Positions 58,801 through 64,000 of a stretch of 64,000 nt of DNA are shown here, piece after piece (within the stretch, counting starts at the first letter, position 1; each line of letters begins with the position of its first letter). The position numbers were made by a program, and so were the translations under genes. The stretch is from a bacterium (GTDB lineage Bacteria > Planctomycetota > Planctomycetia > Pirellulales > Pirellulaceae): contig JAUIGN010000005.1 of assembly GCA_030430075.1 (NCBI GenBank), positions 62,001-126,000 on the forward strand, given 5' to 3'. The notes below the pieces were generated by a model. The model saw only the letters and a list, made by a program, of their open reading frames with translations. It made no database searches and was not told the origin of the DNA.

Positions 58801-61800
58801 CCGCCGTCATCGGCATCCAGGACGAACGTGTCCAGGTTGGTGAACTCGATCACCGGCAGGCTATCCGAGTCGACCACGTCGACGCCCGCACCGCGGCTGA
58901 TCCGCACCGTATTGTCTCCCTGGCCGGGATCGACGGTCAGCGTGTCCTGATCGTCGACACCCTCGTAGCGGATCACTTCCGCGCCGATCACGTCGATCGG
59001 GTTCGGCGAGAGGCCGGAAACTGCCTGCACGTCGCTGACCGGCTGGCCGTTGATCACTTTGGGATTGGGAGCGATACCGACGGATTCCGCCAGCCCCGCC
59101 AGCCCAATGAAGTTGACCGTGTCGCCTTCGACACCGGGATCGCCGCCGAAGACCTGGATCAGGCCGGTGGCGTCGAGCGTCGCGTTCATGGTAATGACGT
59201 CTTCGCCCGTCAGCGACGCGATCTGGTAGTTCTGCACGTTGTCACTGGTGACCGGAATGTAGGCGCCGACGGCGCCGGTGACTTCCACCAGGATCTCGTT
59301 CTGGCTGGTGAAGCCGACGTTGATCAGGTCGCCGCCGCTGGTGCCGCTCGCCGCCAACGTGTTGTCGCCGGCCACACCGTCAAATTCGAGCGTGCCGCTG
59401 GTGCCCAGATTCTCGTAGTTCATGCGGAGCAATGCGTTGATTCCATTCGAAGTTTCCACCGTCCCCTTGTCACGCTGGTCGCCCGGCACGTGGATGAAGC
59501 GGTTGTCCCGAGCTGCCGAGCCAACGACGCTCAACGCGTCCCCGCCGCCGGCCCCGTCAATCGTCAACGATTCGATCGTTTCCAGGTTGACGATTCCGTG
59601 TCCGGCGACCAGCACCGTGCCCTGGCCGACATTGCTGGTGTTCAGCGAGTCGGGCGTGTAGGTAATCGCTTCGCCGGCGGCCGTGCCGTGCACGACCGCA
59701 TGGTCTGACGCCTGCGGATCCATGCCCTGGGCGGTGATATCGACGCCCACAATCGGCGTGATGGAGAACAGGTCGTCGCCGAATCGTCCCTGCGCCACCA
59801 CGGCGCCGAAGTTCGTGCCGCCCAGGGAATTGGCGGTAATCACTGTGCCGTCGTTGACCCAGACGCGAGCCGACCCGCTGAGTGGTCCGGGGCCGATGGC
59901 GATCGTGTCCGCGTCGTCCGTCGCGCGGACGGTCAGGAAGGCCAGCGGCGCGGCGGAAGTCAGGTTGACGAATTGCAGGTTGGCGAAGTTGATATCCCGG
60001 TCACCGCTGGCAAAGTCCACCGTGCCCGTCGTCGAATCCGCCCCCTGGGTGGTCGTTGCTGAACCGGGCGAGGCGATGTTCAGGGTGTCGTTGTCGCCCG
60101 CGGGGAAGTTGTCGGTGGGAGATCCGCCGTCGATCGAGAAGGTGGTCGTCGCGGTCGGCGTCACGTTGAATGTGTCTGCCGCGCCGAGTCCCTTTACGAC
60201 GAGGTGTCCGAGGGCTCCCGAAGTTTCCGTGACGGTGACGCCGCTGCCTTCGGTGTGGCTCACCGCCACACTTGCCCCACCTGCACCGTCCGGATCGCTG
60301 ACCGTGAACGTGTCGGAGGCACCATCGGCGCCTTCGATGATCAGGGTGTCGCTGGAACCCATCACGGTCTGGTATTGGCCAGGTGTCGCGCCGACCAGAT
60401 TCCGTGTCGCGATCGTCACCTCGTTGGTGCCCGCTCCGGTGTCAATGGCGAAGGCATCGTAGCCCGCAAACTCGATGTTCGGCAGGCTGTCCGAGGTCAA
60501 CAGGTCGGCAGGTGCGCCGCCGTTAATGGTTGAACCCCGTTGCAGGCGAGCGGTGTTGTCTCCGTTGCCCGTTTCGACGGTTAGCGTGTCTCCGTCACCA
60601 GCTTGACCGACAAACTGAATCAGGTCGACATTCAACGTGTCAACGGTTGTTGTCCCCAGTCCGTCAATCTGTTGGTCGGTGCTGAAGGACGGATTCTGTC
60701 CAACGACGACGTTCTCGCCGTTGGCGTTGGCACCGCGGAAGATGGCGGTGTCCTGGCCGCTGCCGCCACCGCCGCTGATCTCGAAGCTGTCTGCCTCGAC
60801 GGGAGCCAGCACGTCGACGACGTCGTCGCCGCCGCGGGCGTTGATGAAGTGGTTTTCGACGCTCGATGAGAGCAACGTCACGTGTTGCTCGAAGTCGGTT
60901 AGCTGATCAACCACGATTTCGCCTGGCGCGGCGAAGAGGACCGCGATTTCGTCGTCGCCTTCGGTGCCGAGCGCAGTGAGGAAGTCATCACCACCCAGGC
61001 CGTCCGCCGTTACTGATCCAGCCTGACCGAGGTTTTCGTAGTTGATGCCCAGCAGCGAAACACCGTTGGTGTAGTCAACGACCTGCACGTCGCCCGCATC
61101 CGGGAGAATGCCGGGCGTATGCTGGAAGGTGTCGCCATCACCGGTACCTTCGACCGTCAGATCTTCGTTGTCGGACTCACCGTCATAGATCAATGTCTCG
61201 ATCAGGTCGACGTTAATCGGAGCCTGACCCTGCAGTTGCAGCACGCCCCCGTCTTCATCGGCGGGCGACCAAACCGGCAGGTCGTCGAAGCCGTCCACGC
61301 CCGTCACCCGCAGCTCGTCGCTGCCGGCCGTAGGCAAGCCGCCATAGACGTTGAAGGTGACGCCCAGCGTCGGCGCGGGCACCGCGCCGCCGATGTTGAC
61401 GTCGATCGTAATGTCGTCGTCGCCGTTCTTGCCTTGCAGGGTGATGTCGGTTGCATTGGTGAAGGTGACGATCGGACCGTCGTTCACCTGAACATCGACC
61501 GTTCTCCGTGCTGTGCCGACAGCGGTGATGTCGTCGTCCGCACCGGTTCCCATCACGATCGCGGTGCCGGGTGGAACCGGGCCCGGGATCGGTCCGGGGC
61601 CTGGTCCCGGGCCTGGTCCGGGACCCAAGTCGACCGTCACGGCTTCAATGTGGTCGAAGCTGACGTTTTCCGCGGGACCGGCGAAGCTCACGCCGCCCTC
61701 GTCATTTTCCGGTCCGCCCATCAAAGTCGGGGTTGAGGGTGGGAAGACGACCAGTCGATCGCCGACGGTCGCAATCGGGTCGCCGCCGTCGATGAAGATC

Positions 61801-64000
61801 GGAATGGTGCCCGGGACCACATTAATCGTGTCATCCCCCTGGAGGCCGTTGACCGTCAGCGCTTCCGCGTTGGTGTACGTGGCAATTCCTCCGTTCGCGC
61901 CAGTGTCCACATGGGAGACGGCACCATTGGCCAGAATTGTCTCGCCCAAGGCGGTGCCGCTTACGACCAAGGTGTCTTCACCTCCGCCCAAGTCGACATT
62001 CACGCCGTTGTCGGCGGTGTTCTCGTAGTGCACGATCGGATCGGCACCATTCGCCTGCAGTGTACCGTCGTTGCGGTTGAGGGGGGTAACTTCCACGGTA
62101 TCGTCGTTTGACGTTGCAATCACGCTGATTGCCGCAGCACCAGCATCGGCCAGGACGGTTTGCAAGCCGGTGAAGTTGATCGCCGGGCCGTAGCCGGCAA
62201 CCGTCTGCGATTCCAGATTCAGGGTCACGGCGCCCGCCGGGGTATTCAGATCAGCCACGTCATCGTCGTCGCCGTCGCCTCCGTTCAGGTTCAGCGTACT
62301 GAGTCCGTTTTGGCCATCGACTGTGAACGTATCGGCTCCGGCGAAGCCGTTGAGCGTGACGTTTGAACCGTCGGCAATCTCCACTTCAGCGCGTCCGGTG
62401 ATGGCGACATCGGTTTCGGCTCCATCGTCGGCCACGGAGAAAAGGTCATTTCCGGATGTTCCATTGACCGTTGCGGTGACGGCCAGCGAAGGCGTCAGAT
62501 CAACGCTGTTGTCAGCGTCGAAACCATCGTACGTGACCGGAACGCCGTCACTGAGGACTTCCCCTTGATCCAACTCCGCACCCGGGTCGACGGTGTAGTT
62601 CGCCGAACCGCTGAATGCCAGGGTGCCGCCGGCAGCCGCCGCAGCACCAGCGTTCACCGTCAGGTGCTCGATCGTGTTGTAATCGACCTGCTGAATCGCA
62701 CCACCGTCCAGAACGCCGGCCACGGTGCCTGCAGCGTGATTGACCGTGACGGTCGTGGCGGCACCCGTCACCGTCAACGTGTCGCCGGTCGCGGCCGGGT
62801 CGCCGCCGTTGACGATCAGGTTACTGCTGAAGCCGGCATTGGAGGCAGCAACGCTGAATTGATCGCTGCCGGCACCACCGTTGAGGGTCAAGGTCGTCTT
62901 GTTGTCGAAATCATAGGTTTCGAAGCCGTCGACCGAGACGCGACCCCAAGCGGCATTCGCGGGACTGGTCCCGTAGCTGATCGCGTTATCTGCGTTTGTT
63001 CCGTTGATGGTCAGGGTACCCGGCACAAGGTCGACGACCGGTTCCAGTCCGGAGAAATTGACGACTTGCGTCACGCCACCACCGACATGAATCACCTGTC
63101 CCTGATCGGCTTGCGGGCCGACGTTGTAAGTTGCATCGACGGCCGCCCCTTGGGACAGCGTGAGGAGATCATCTCCTGCGCCGCCATGGTAGTTGATCGG
63201 GACGGCAATCAGGCCGTTCGTCTCATCGATCTGCAGTTCGTCATTGCCGGCACCTCCTTCGACCAGGATCTGTTCGATCGAGGTGGCCGTCAGGGGACCG
63301 GCACCGGCTGCCTGGTACGTCGTCGTCGGCAGATTGGTGCTCATCACGACCAGGGCGCCGCCGACCGTCAGGGACAGCGTGAATGTGTCGTCGCCGGCGG
63401 TGCCGGGAACGACGATTGTGTCGCCGTCGTCTCCGCCATCAACCGTATCCACGCCACCGTTGCCGGTGAAGGCGTCGTCGCCTGCTCCGCCGTTCAGATT
63501 GTCGTTGGCGTCACCACCCAGGAGCACATCGGCACCGGGCCCGCCGTTTAAGGTGTGCCCATTGAGCGTGTCGCCACTGGTCAGCGTGTCGTCCCCTTCA
63601 TCGCCGTTGAGCGTCAGCAGCATGGCGGCGAATCCGTCGGCGTCGATCGCATCGTCTCCGGTCTGGCCGTGCGCAAACAACTGATCCGACGTCTCTGCGT
63701 CCGCCAAGCGAATGCTGAAGCTAAGCCCAGCGATATCGACAGCCCCGGCTTGTGTGGTGATATCAAGTTGATCGTCGTTCAGAGAACCGTGGACCTCGAC
63801 GGAGTCTACCGCCGCGTCGCTGGCACCCAGGTTGACGTCCACGGCGGCCAGCGTCGTGGCATCCAAGTCGGTTCCCTGCTGCACCGCAAAACCGCCAGTG
63901 CTGGTCGTCGTTTCGACCTGATTGTTGATGGTGATGTGATCGGCGCCGGCGTCCGCGTCGATGTCGATATTCTCAACATCACCCAGATTCAGGAAGACCT
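46887..64000 (-). CDS. Giant surface-type repeat protein with dockerin end, 5' end outside window
   Basis: The frame has more than 5700 codons and stays open to the window edge (residues like NLGDVENIDIDADAGADH precede the first in-frame GTG), so it is 5' truncated. Order from the visible N-terminus: an RTX-like block, superrepeats of about 1020-1060 residues rich in Asp, Gly, Thr and Val (GDDxF, LVPxxL), a PPC-like domain near 50.0-50.4 kb (LYEQNDDQSDAAFVGTG), Ig-like segments near 48.4-49.9 kb, FG-GAP/EF-hand-like repeats near 47.5-48.2 kb (FNGDGDDDLATF), a dockerin at 47.26-47.44 kb, an EGEG linker and an acidic end. It is probably exported and calcium-binding. Role (adhesion, cell surface) is inferred. 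Confidence 0.92.
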   Translation of the reverse strand, partial: VFLNLGDVENIDIDADAGADHITINNQVETTTSTGGFAVQQGTDLDATTLAAVDVNLGASDAAVDSVEVHGSLNDDQLDITTQAGAVDIAGLSFSIRLADAETSDQLFAHGQTGDDAIDADGFAAMLLTLNGDEGDDTLTSGDTLNGHTLNGGPGADVLLGGDANDNLNGGAGDDAFTGNGGVDTVDGGDDGDTIVVPGTAGDDTFTLSLTVGGALVVMSTNLPTTTYQAAGAGPLTATSIEQILVEGGAGNDELQIDETNGLIAVPINYHGGAGDDLLTLSQGAAVDATYNVGPQADQGQVIHVGGGVTQVVNFSGLEPVVDLVPGTLTINGTNADNAISYGTSPANAAWGRVSVDGFETYDFDNKTTLTLNGGAGSDQFSVAASNAGFSSNLIVNGGDPAATGDTLTVTGAATTVTVNHAAGTVAGVLDGGAIQQVDYNTIEHLTVNAGAAAAAGGTLAFSGSANYTVDPGAELDQGEVLSDGVPVTYDGFDADNSVDLTPSLAVTATVNGTSGNDLFSVADDGAETDVAITGRAEVEIADGSNVTLNGFAGADTFTVDGQNGLSTLNLNGGDGDDDDVADLNTPAGAVTLNLESQTVAGYGPAINFTGLQTVLADAGAAAISVIATSNDDTVEVTPLNRNDGTLQANGADPIVHYENTADNGVNVDLGGGEDTLVVSGTALGETILANGAVSHVDTGANGGIATYTNAEALTVNGLQGDDTINVVPGTIPIFIDGGDPIATVGDRLVVFPPSTPTLMGGPENDEGGVSFAGPAENVSFDHIEAVTVDLGPGPGPGPGPGPIPGPVPPGTAIVMGTGADDDITAVGTARRTVDVQVNDGPIVTFTNATDITLQGKNGDDDITIDVNIGGAVPAPTLGVTFNVYGGLPTAGSDELRVTGVDGFDDLPVWSPADEDGGVLQLQGQAPINVDLIETLIYDGESDNEDLTVEGTGDGDTFQHTPGILPDAGDVQVVDYTNGVSLLGINYENLGQAGSVTADGLGGDDFLTALGTEGDDEIAVLFAAPGEIVVDQLTDFEQHVTLLSSSVENHFINARGGDDVVDVLAPVEADSFEISGGGGSGQDTAIFRGANANGENVVVGQNPSFSTDQQIDGLGTTTVDTLNVDLIQFVGQAGDGDTLTVETGNGDNTARLQRGSTINGGAPADLLTSDSLPNIEFAGYDAFAIDTGAGTNEVTIATRNLVGATPGQYQTVMGSSDTLIIEGADGASDTFTVSDPDGAGGASVAVSHTEGSGVTVTETSGALGHLVVKGLGAADTFNVTPTATTTFSIDGGSPTDNFPAGDNDTLNIASPGSATTTQGADSTTGTVDFASGDRDINFANLQFVNLTSAAPLAFLTVRATDDADTIAIGPGPLSGSARVWVNDGTVITANSLGGTNFGAVVAQGRFGDDLFSITPIVGVDITAQGMDPQASDHAVVHGTAAGEAITYTPDSLNTSNVGQGTVLVAGHGIVNLETIESLTIDGAGGGDALSVVGSAARDNRFIHVPGDQRDKGTVETSNGINALLRMNYENLGTSGTLEFDGVAGDNTLAASGTSGGDLINVGFTSQNEILVEVTGAVGAYIPVTSDNVQNYQIASLTGEDVITMNATLDATGLIQVFGGDPGVEGDTVNFIGLAGLAESVGIAPNPKVINGQPVSDVQAVSGLSPNPIDVIGAEVIRYEGVDDQDTLTVDPGQGDNTVRISRGAGVDVVDSDSLPVIEFTNLDTFVLDADDGGLFGADHVTFVTRSLDGATHANYQISADETDTLVIEGNDGSGDTYTVTNPLGAASVAIADNEVTQDVIVTETSGNLGRLQIDTLGGDDEVLVDVGSTDLVNVPITFDGGSNSDQLVVSGTPTTPVATVEYSPGPDVTEGRLAYNTDDMLVDFVNLEPVIDLVPAASLIVNGTAADNAITYSDNGANGLVTVDAFESLEFSNKAVLVLNGDAGDDTITLNSNVLPAGLTGITVNGGDSNGGDNLLVNNSDVGTVITVSSLSADGAFITGGQLAPVTADTVESIDIHGNGTGDSLNITTPMFANTVTYTPGDTVDSGDVLVDSLVPLHFESLGEDLGGTQASLIFSDAGGGRVDTLVHRGADVNDNFLISGSDPNGLVLLTNSPGLHVPVLAPGVLTLTAEGLGGDDSFAVDGAHPFSLIQVNGGGPDDADTLNVVEPTATPTVDLGLAAVFGFGGPITYTGLQTISANVGGGALNLRTTDGDDEVVVTPLTAASGVAQANGADPVVEYFNTGGPVGSTLLVDTLGGEDRLVINASTEADQVVVDGPNEFVDTGANGGIVEFNNANVEALTVNGLEGDDTFDVTPALTLSIFIDGGDPIGVEGDTLILQADNTSLFLPGPESDEGGFEIDGTPTTSYDHIEGIVVNDPGTGGGSDDLVATVCATNGDDDITAQGVAQNIVEVTVNDGPVVEYNGVAELLLEGKNGDDDIDIDIEVESLGVEFTANGGLPSASGDTVTVTGVDNDAADSVNWTPAPTSTDAGTLTVNGETIHVVASETLIYDGEDDDDTLTVTGGGRFVHTPGSEVDAGNVALNSLLDIDYVKLGEAGVVVVDGTSGSDTLVALGSEGSDTVDVALTNDNNIDIDLADAHGTHVDLRSLSVENYEIRSGAGDDVVSLDAAFDVSGRFTVFAGDPGTGSDVFEFQDGTASAVGITPNASNSDQQLVSGIFTNDITLSGVELIDYDGNSTETLTVDPGLGDNSVTVRRGSNTGHDLVTSDSLPDIEFGGVQTFLVDASSAGGDVVTFVTWFLTGAVNSSYQMLGAGTDTLVIQGVDGSQTGDDEFLVTNPATGSVAVMDLNGTNATVTALGGMLGRLQINTLGGDDQVTVDVDGTNVIATPITFDGGGNSDVLELVGDPLSPTDAVYAPGADVTEGRLEYFEASVPPGTMTIDFVSLEPIVDDIVSTLTVVGTDADNAIDYRPGGGGRGTVSVDGFETIDFSNKSDLILRGEAGDDVFNLNHPGPAPAGLNTITVVGGNSTTGDKVIVNGSAVTDAIGFTPIAADAARVTGVQAVAFVDAFGIESVEINGLGDLTGLGDALTVNTPAGDVDSTVALTPGTTFDSGTVQVDTLVPMHFRNLTPAGGLQVVDTFAADNDRLIYNGGDASDAFIVPDPRVNPAAPSIAKVRYIGSIPFLQIPVSSDGVENYTLRGQGGNDTFDITPLADVNIRVEGDEPGTNGDVLNLVAEAAAVGLNLETSTISQAGFGDVVYDGIEDLNVDANTQDFNVTATSLDDTVVVTPLGTDNGTLQANEVAPVVNFTETGTFNLDTAGGENTVVVNGSSATETITADGTSVTVGTRETVNYSSTGGNNSLTVNGHEGSDTFNVTPSGSVPIFVDGGDPIGVTGDQLVLVANVTSLFHPGPENDEGGFDIDGLQTVSYDHIEGITVTDPTPGPGPGDGDLVATVCATNGDDDITAQGIGAGEVNVTVNDGPIVTYSGVAHLILEGKNGDDDIDIDLQVANLGVEITANGGLPSTTGDEVTVTGVADPLNPDAATWEPTDVDAGTLTVSHLGVPVTINVVDSETLTYDGDSEDETLTVVGDGALPMFNNEQERFVHTPGQAADAGRVDIATIDLNPISSNDTLLGINYVSLGLDGTIIIDGNSSAIPQGDTLVLLGTAGDDLLEVDFTGADAAAFDLRHAFGPHVTVQSQEVENYELRTLEGDDAILLQAEMQASGFITIHAGGPGGSDLLELTGDPASAESVGIAPDPISRLDQQVSGLSPNPLNVIGVELISYVGVNDQDTLTVDPGTGDDTVHVERGVGVDLVTSSSLPPIEFSGLSTFVVDAATGGADEVTFATWNLAGALPANYQVTGTPVDSLTIEGVDGGRNGDDSLTVVNPAGTPAVAVTDNRGQNVTVTATTANLGRLQLNTLGGDDSVLVDVTDPDLGDLESGLIFVPITFDGGANSDDLTISGDPSAVVETVAYTPGPAVTEGRLTYNTDAPNAVDEMVIDFVNLEPVVDLVPANELAVSGTDGANAIDYRQGSAATRGLVSVDAFETIEFSLKDQLTIHAGAGNDIINLDNDALPTGNANATLSEIEVNGGGSTNGDEVIVNGTSAGDTIVFQPLAADAADVTGVLAATVIDINTTESVVINGLTGADSLEVSTPAGANNVTYSPGPTVDSGGVRVDSLVPMSFVNLGAAGTLGFTDPGGRVDTLTHRGSDVNDVISVAGTSGDVTLGNSPGTHVVVTTAGVNALVLDGLAGDDIFNIAAQHPFLSIDVNGQEPSASDILNVTGTTGDETIVVMLEEITTVNPQPGSITGLGSQANEVIRHTGIEHVNLGSGGGGDTLTVIGTADDDTITYEPLEVGDGRFSNAGSNTEYVFRNIGGVFTIAGSDDGADDVIVLGTNDHDVITVDAPNRIVSVEDADGVLLKPVNLATSIEDLDIRARDGDDTIHVIPAPPLNSSVDGIPRNLIIDVDGGSPSASDALVIAGPGGADLAATDFVVVNHSRRFDEGTIRVYRDATGTVGDQTIPPLVTVTPPIRFPDIGFTDIEVVNSHVSNPATNRLILGPDLYEQNDDQSDAAFVGTGETLNITNLAIFPPIREHRFVVEDTDWFHFVAQSTGTLDFQVFFHEYNPELLPQGGNLHIEVYDADGDLVAGQGPNFGTNDQDGANIRDDNERIRIPAVAGQSYFLKVFGAANPEADPRSIVVNGYDIAVTNTVPTVPYDLELADIIGTSTVDTIVSPLPGPIVFEANPDPSLSPVDDFYVGKWIYFLTGTQAVRRGEITDYDAAMARFTIDTTNFTGNVVTGDAFVIETHDTGRSQFDNVTRDDTPVIRFRLDDGIFLNDLPGNAGPDSPTDEVIPIPFNPDQTRDTTTAGYRVPVFIEGPPQSAAGPLPQVPVGYARMLADGVYEFNFETDAIDLVADPTGNTLGAFSLEANNGSYFINAKVEIDDPSTPTQFGFGARSESLQIVVDTVGPPLFFGDPVVVGDGLMANSDTGVAGQPATFTDQITSDTTPQFWGIAEANSLVMLYADLNGNGTVDAADVFLGETVAAPLDGTNQLPPGQWNLETNIDLNDPAYFGTQDGVRSILAVSEDVAGNLTSARVLNIFLDTQGPRVTTVFITDDPGTADNEAAYDLFDPKPSTDGPTPPITSLSIRVEDLPIRSDVDPRFLYPALVEEIIETDGNVKLTGDHNGIIPIVEVDFVGDTVVSGQTATGTIVLTFASPIPDDRYTLTIFDNVVDPAGNALDGETDATEPEENPSFPTGDGQPGGDFNARFTVDSRPEIGTVCCGGIYIDINGNLVWDPEGKDNDYTNRDLVFQFGTSGEAIFAGDFTPAGSTSSSGFDKLGAYGFVGGNYRFLLDFDHDGVADFSSVSGIQVNGIPVAGDFDPTHPGDEIGLFDGTTWYLDSDGDNILETTDQTIVSTMRGIPFVGDFNGDGDDDLATFTAGNDTFSFDFNRDGSSDSQLVFGFAGITERPVAGDLNLDGVDDIGLWVPNRSGQVPEEIAEWHFLISDSSSGAFDPFSPAPLGNDLYAQFGDDFALPIFGNFDPPVTQTADPNDQHNNDNPYDVNHDNVISPMDVLSIVNVLNGNSPGSSADHDRDVNADTFITPHDALMVINYLNDPANAEGEGEGEGEGAIVSQLDDVLGELAGGGVDAQLASSIEEVSADWHVPAPVGPVAPKSADARVDSGEKSELPTRPPAVDALFSKISDGVLDANDLRAETREDLESILAELAGEDEATDLLQ
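47262..47440 (-). other. Dockerin-like double EF-hand module within the giant protein
   Basis: Two calcium-loop segments about 33 residues apart: DVNHDNVISPMDVLSIVN and DVNADTFITPHDALMVIN. Each has the Asp-x-Asn/Asp spacing of dockerin type I, preceded by NPYDV. A Glu-Gly repeat follows, then about 100 acidic residues. Planctomycete dockerins of this form sit near the C-terminus of surface proteins; a cohesin partner was not seen in the window. Confidence 0.8.
51979..62934 (-). repeat. Protein superrepeats of about 3.05-3.19 kb in the giant gene
   Basis: The plus-strand anchor around tcgaa..cgtc.acc (VSVDxFE in the protein) begins at 62920, 58219, 55168 and 51979; spacings are 4701, 3051 and 3189 bp, all multiples of three. 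A second anchor (ggcaggct; SLPxIEF in the protein) occurs at 60481, 58855, 55810 and 52657, with spacings 1626, 3045 and 3153 bp. The long first unit equals a normal one plus about 1.63 kb, so it carries an extra partial duplication. Confidence 0.85.
63408..63612 (-). repeat. RTX-type calcium-binding repeat block in the giant gene
   Basis: The translated stretch has successive GGxGxDxL-type nonapeptides: LNGDEGDDTL, LNGGPGADVLLGG, NLNGGAGDDAFTG and VDGGDDGDTI. These form a calcium-bound beta-roll in RTX proteins. It lies upstream (N-terminal) of the superrepeats. Confidence 0.75.

Noticed and set aside
56193..59708. Plus-strand open frame of 1171 residues
   Set aside because: Antisense to the superrepeats; its Arg/Asp/Val periodic texture mirrors the sense repeats.

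Overview
The window comes from a high-GC planctomycete, most likely of the Pirellulales/Planctomycetales type. This rests on a DUF1501 plus cytochrome-c/DUF1549/DUF1553 pair, a Legionella-porin-type outer membrane protein with a Cys-rich loop, an extremely long repeat protein ending in a dockerin, and split-cytochrome-b respiratory genes with very large multihaem cytochromes. No tRNA, rRNA, CRISPR array or insertion sequence was recognised.

Layout. (1) 1-7.6 kb, minus strand: a beta-propeller (PQQ-like) exported protein, a MoxR AAA+ ATPase, a DUF58 protein and two membrane-anchored von Willebrand factor A (VWA) proteins, the last cut by the window edge. The genes overlap or abut, as in MoxR/Bat operons. 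(2) 7.6-30.4 kb: a DUF983 gene on plus, then 17 tightly packed minus-strand genes that read from a Rieske protein (30.4 kb) to a small CPTC lipoprotein (8.1 kb). They encode a quinol:cytochrome c oxidoreductase with split cytochrome b, an 8-haem 1863-residue cytochrome, two stand-alone cupredoxin-like proteins plus a third copy fused to that cytochrome, a dihaem lipoprotein cytochrome c, oxidase subunits II, I, III and IV, haem O/A synthases, an ABC-2 transporter, an SCO1-type copper chaperone and a DUF420 protein. The electron path from quinol to oxygen and its assembly factors thus sit in one likely transcription unit. (3) 30.4-33.1 kb: purD and a convergent NYN-domain nuclease gene. (4) 33.1-40.3 kb: a YhaO-like nuclease plus YhaN-like 1183-residue ATPase pair, a hairpin-rich gap, and an AbiEi/AbiEii type IV toxin-antitoxin pair. 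(5) 40.4-46.5 kb: the DUF1501 and cytochrome/DUF1553 pair, then a divergent outer membrane beta-barrel gene. (6) 46.5-46.9 kb: a short tandem-repeat array and a strong hairpin between convergent genes. (7) 46.9-64 kb: one minus-strand reading frame of more than 5700 codons, open at the window edge, built of superrepeats of about 1020-1060 residues and ending in EF-hand-like and dockerin modules.

Most promising for novelty: the octahaem cytochrome with coiled-coil, PDZ-like and C-terminal cupredoxin modules; the Rieske protein with a repeated 11-residue helix motif in a cytoplasmic extension of about 200 residues; oxidase subunit III with a coiled-coil insertion of about 225 residues; and the nested superrepeat architecture of the giant surface protein. 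All functions are inferred by reading motifs; no database search was run.
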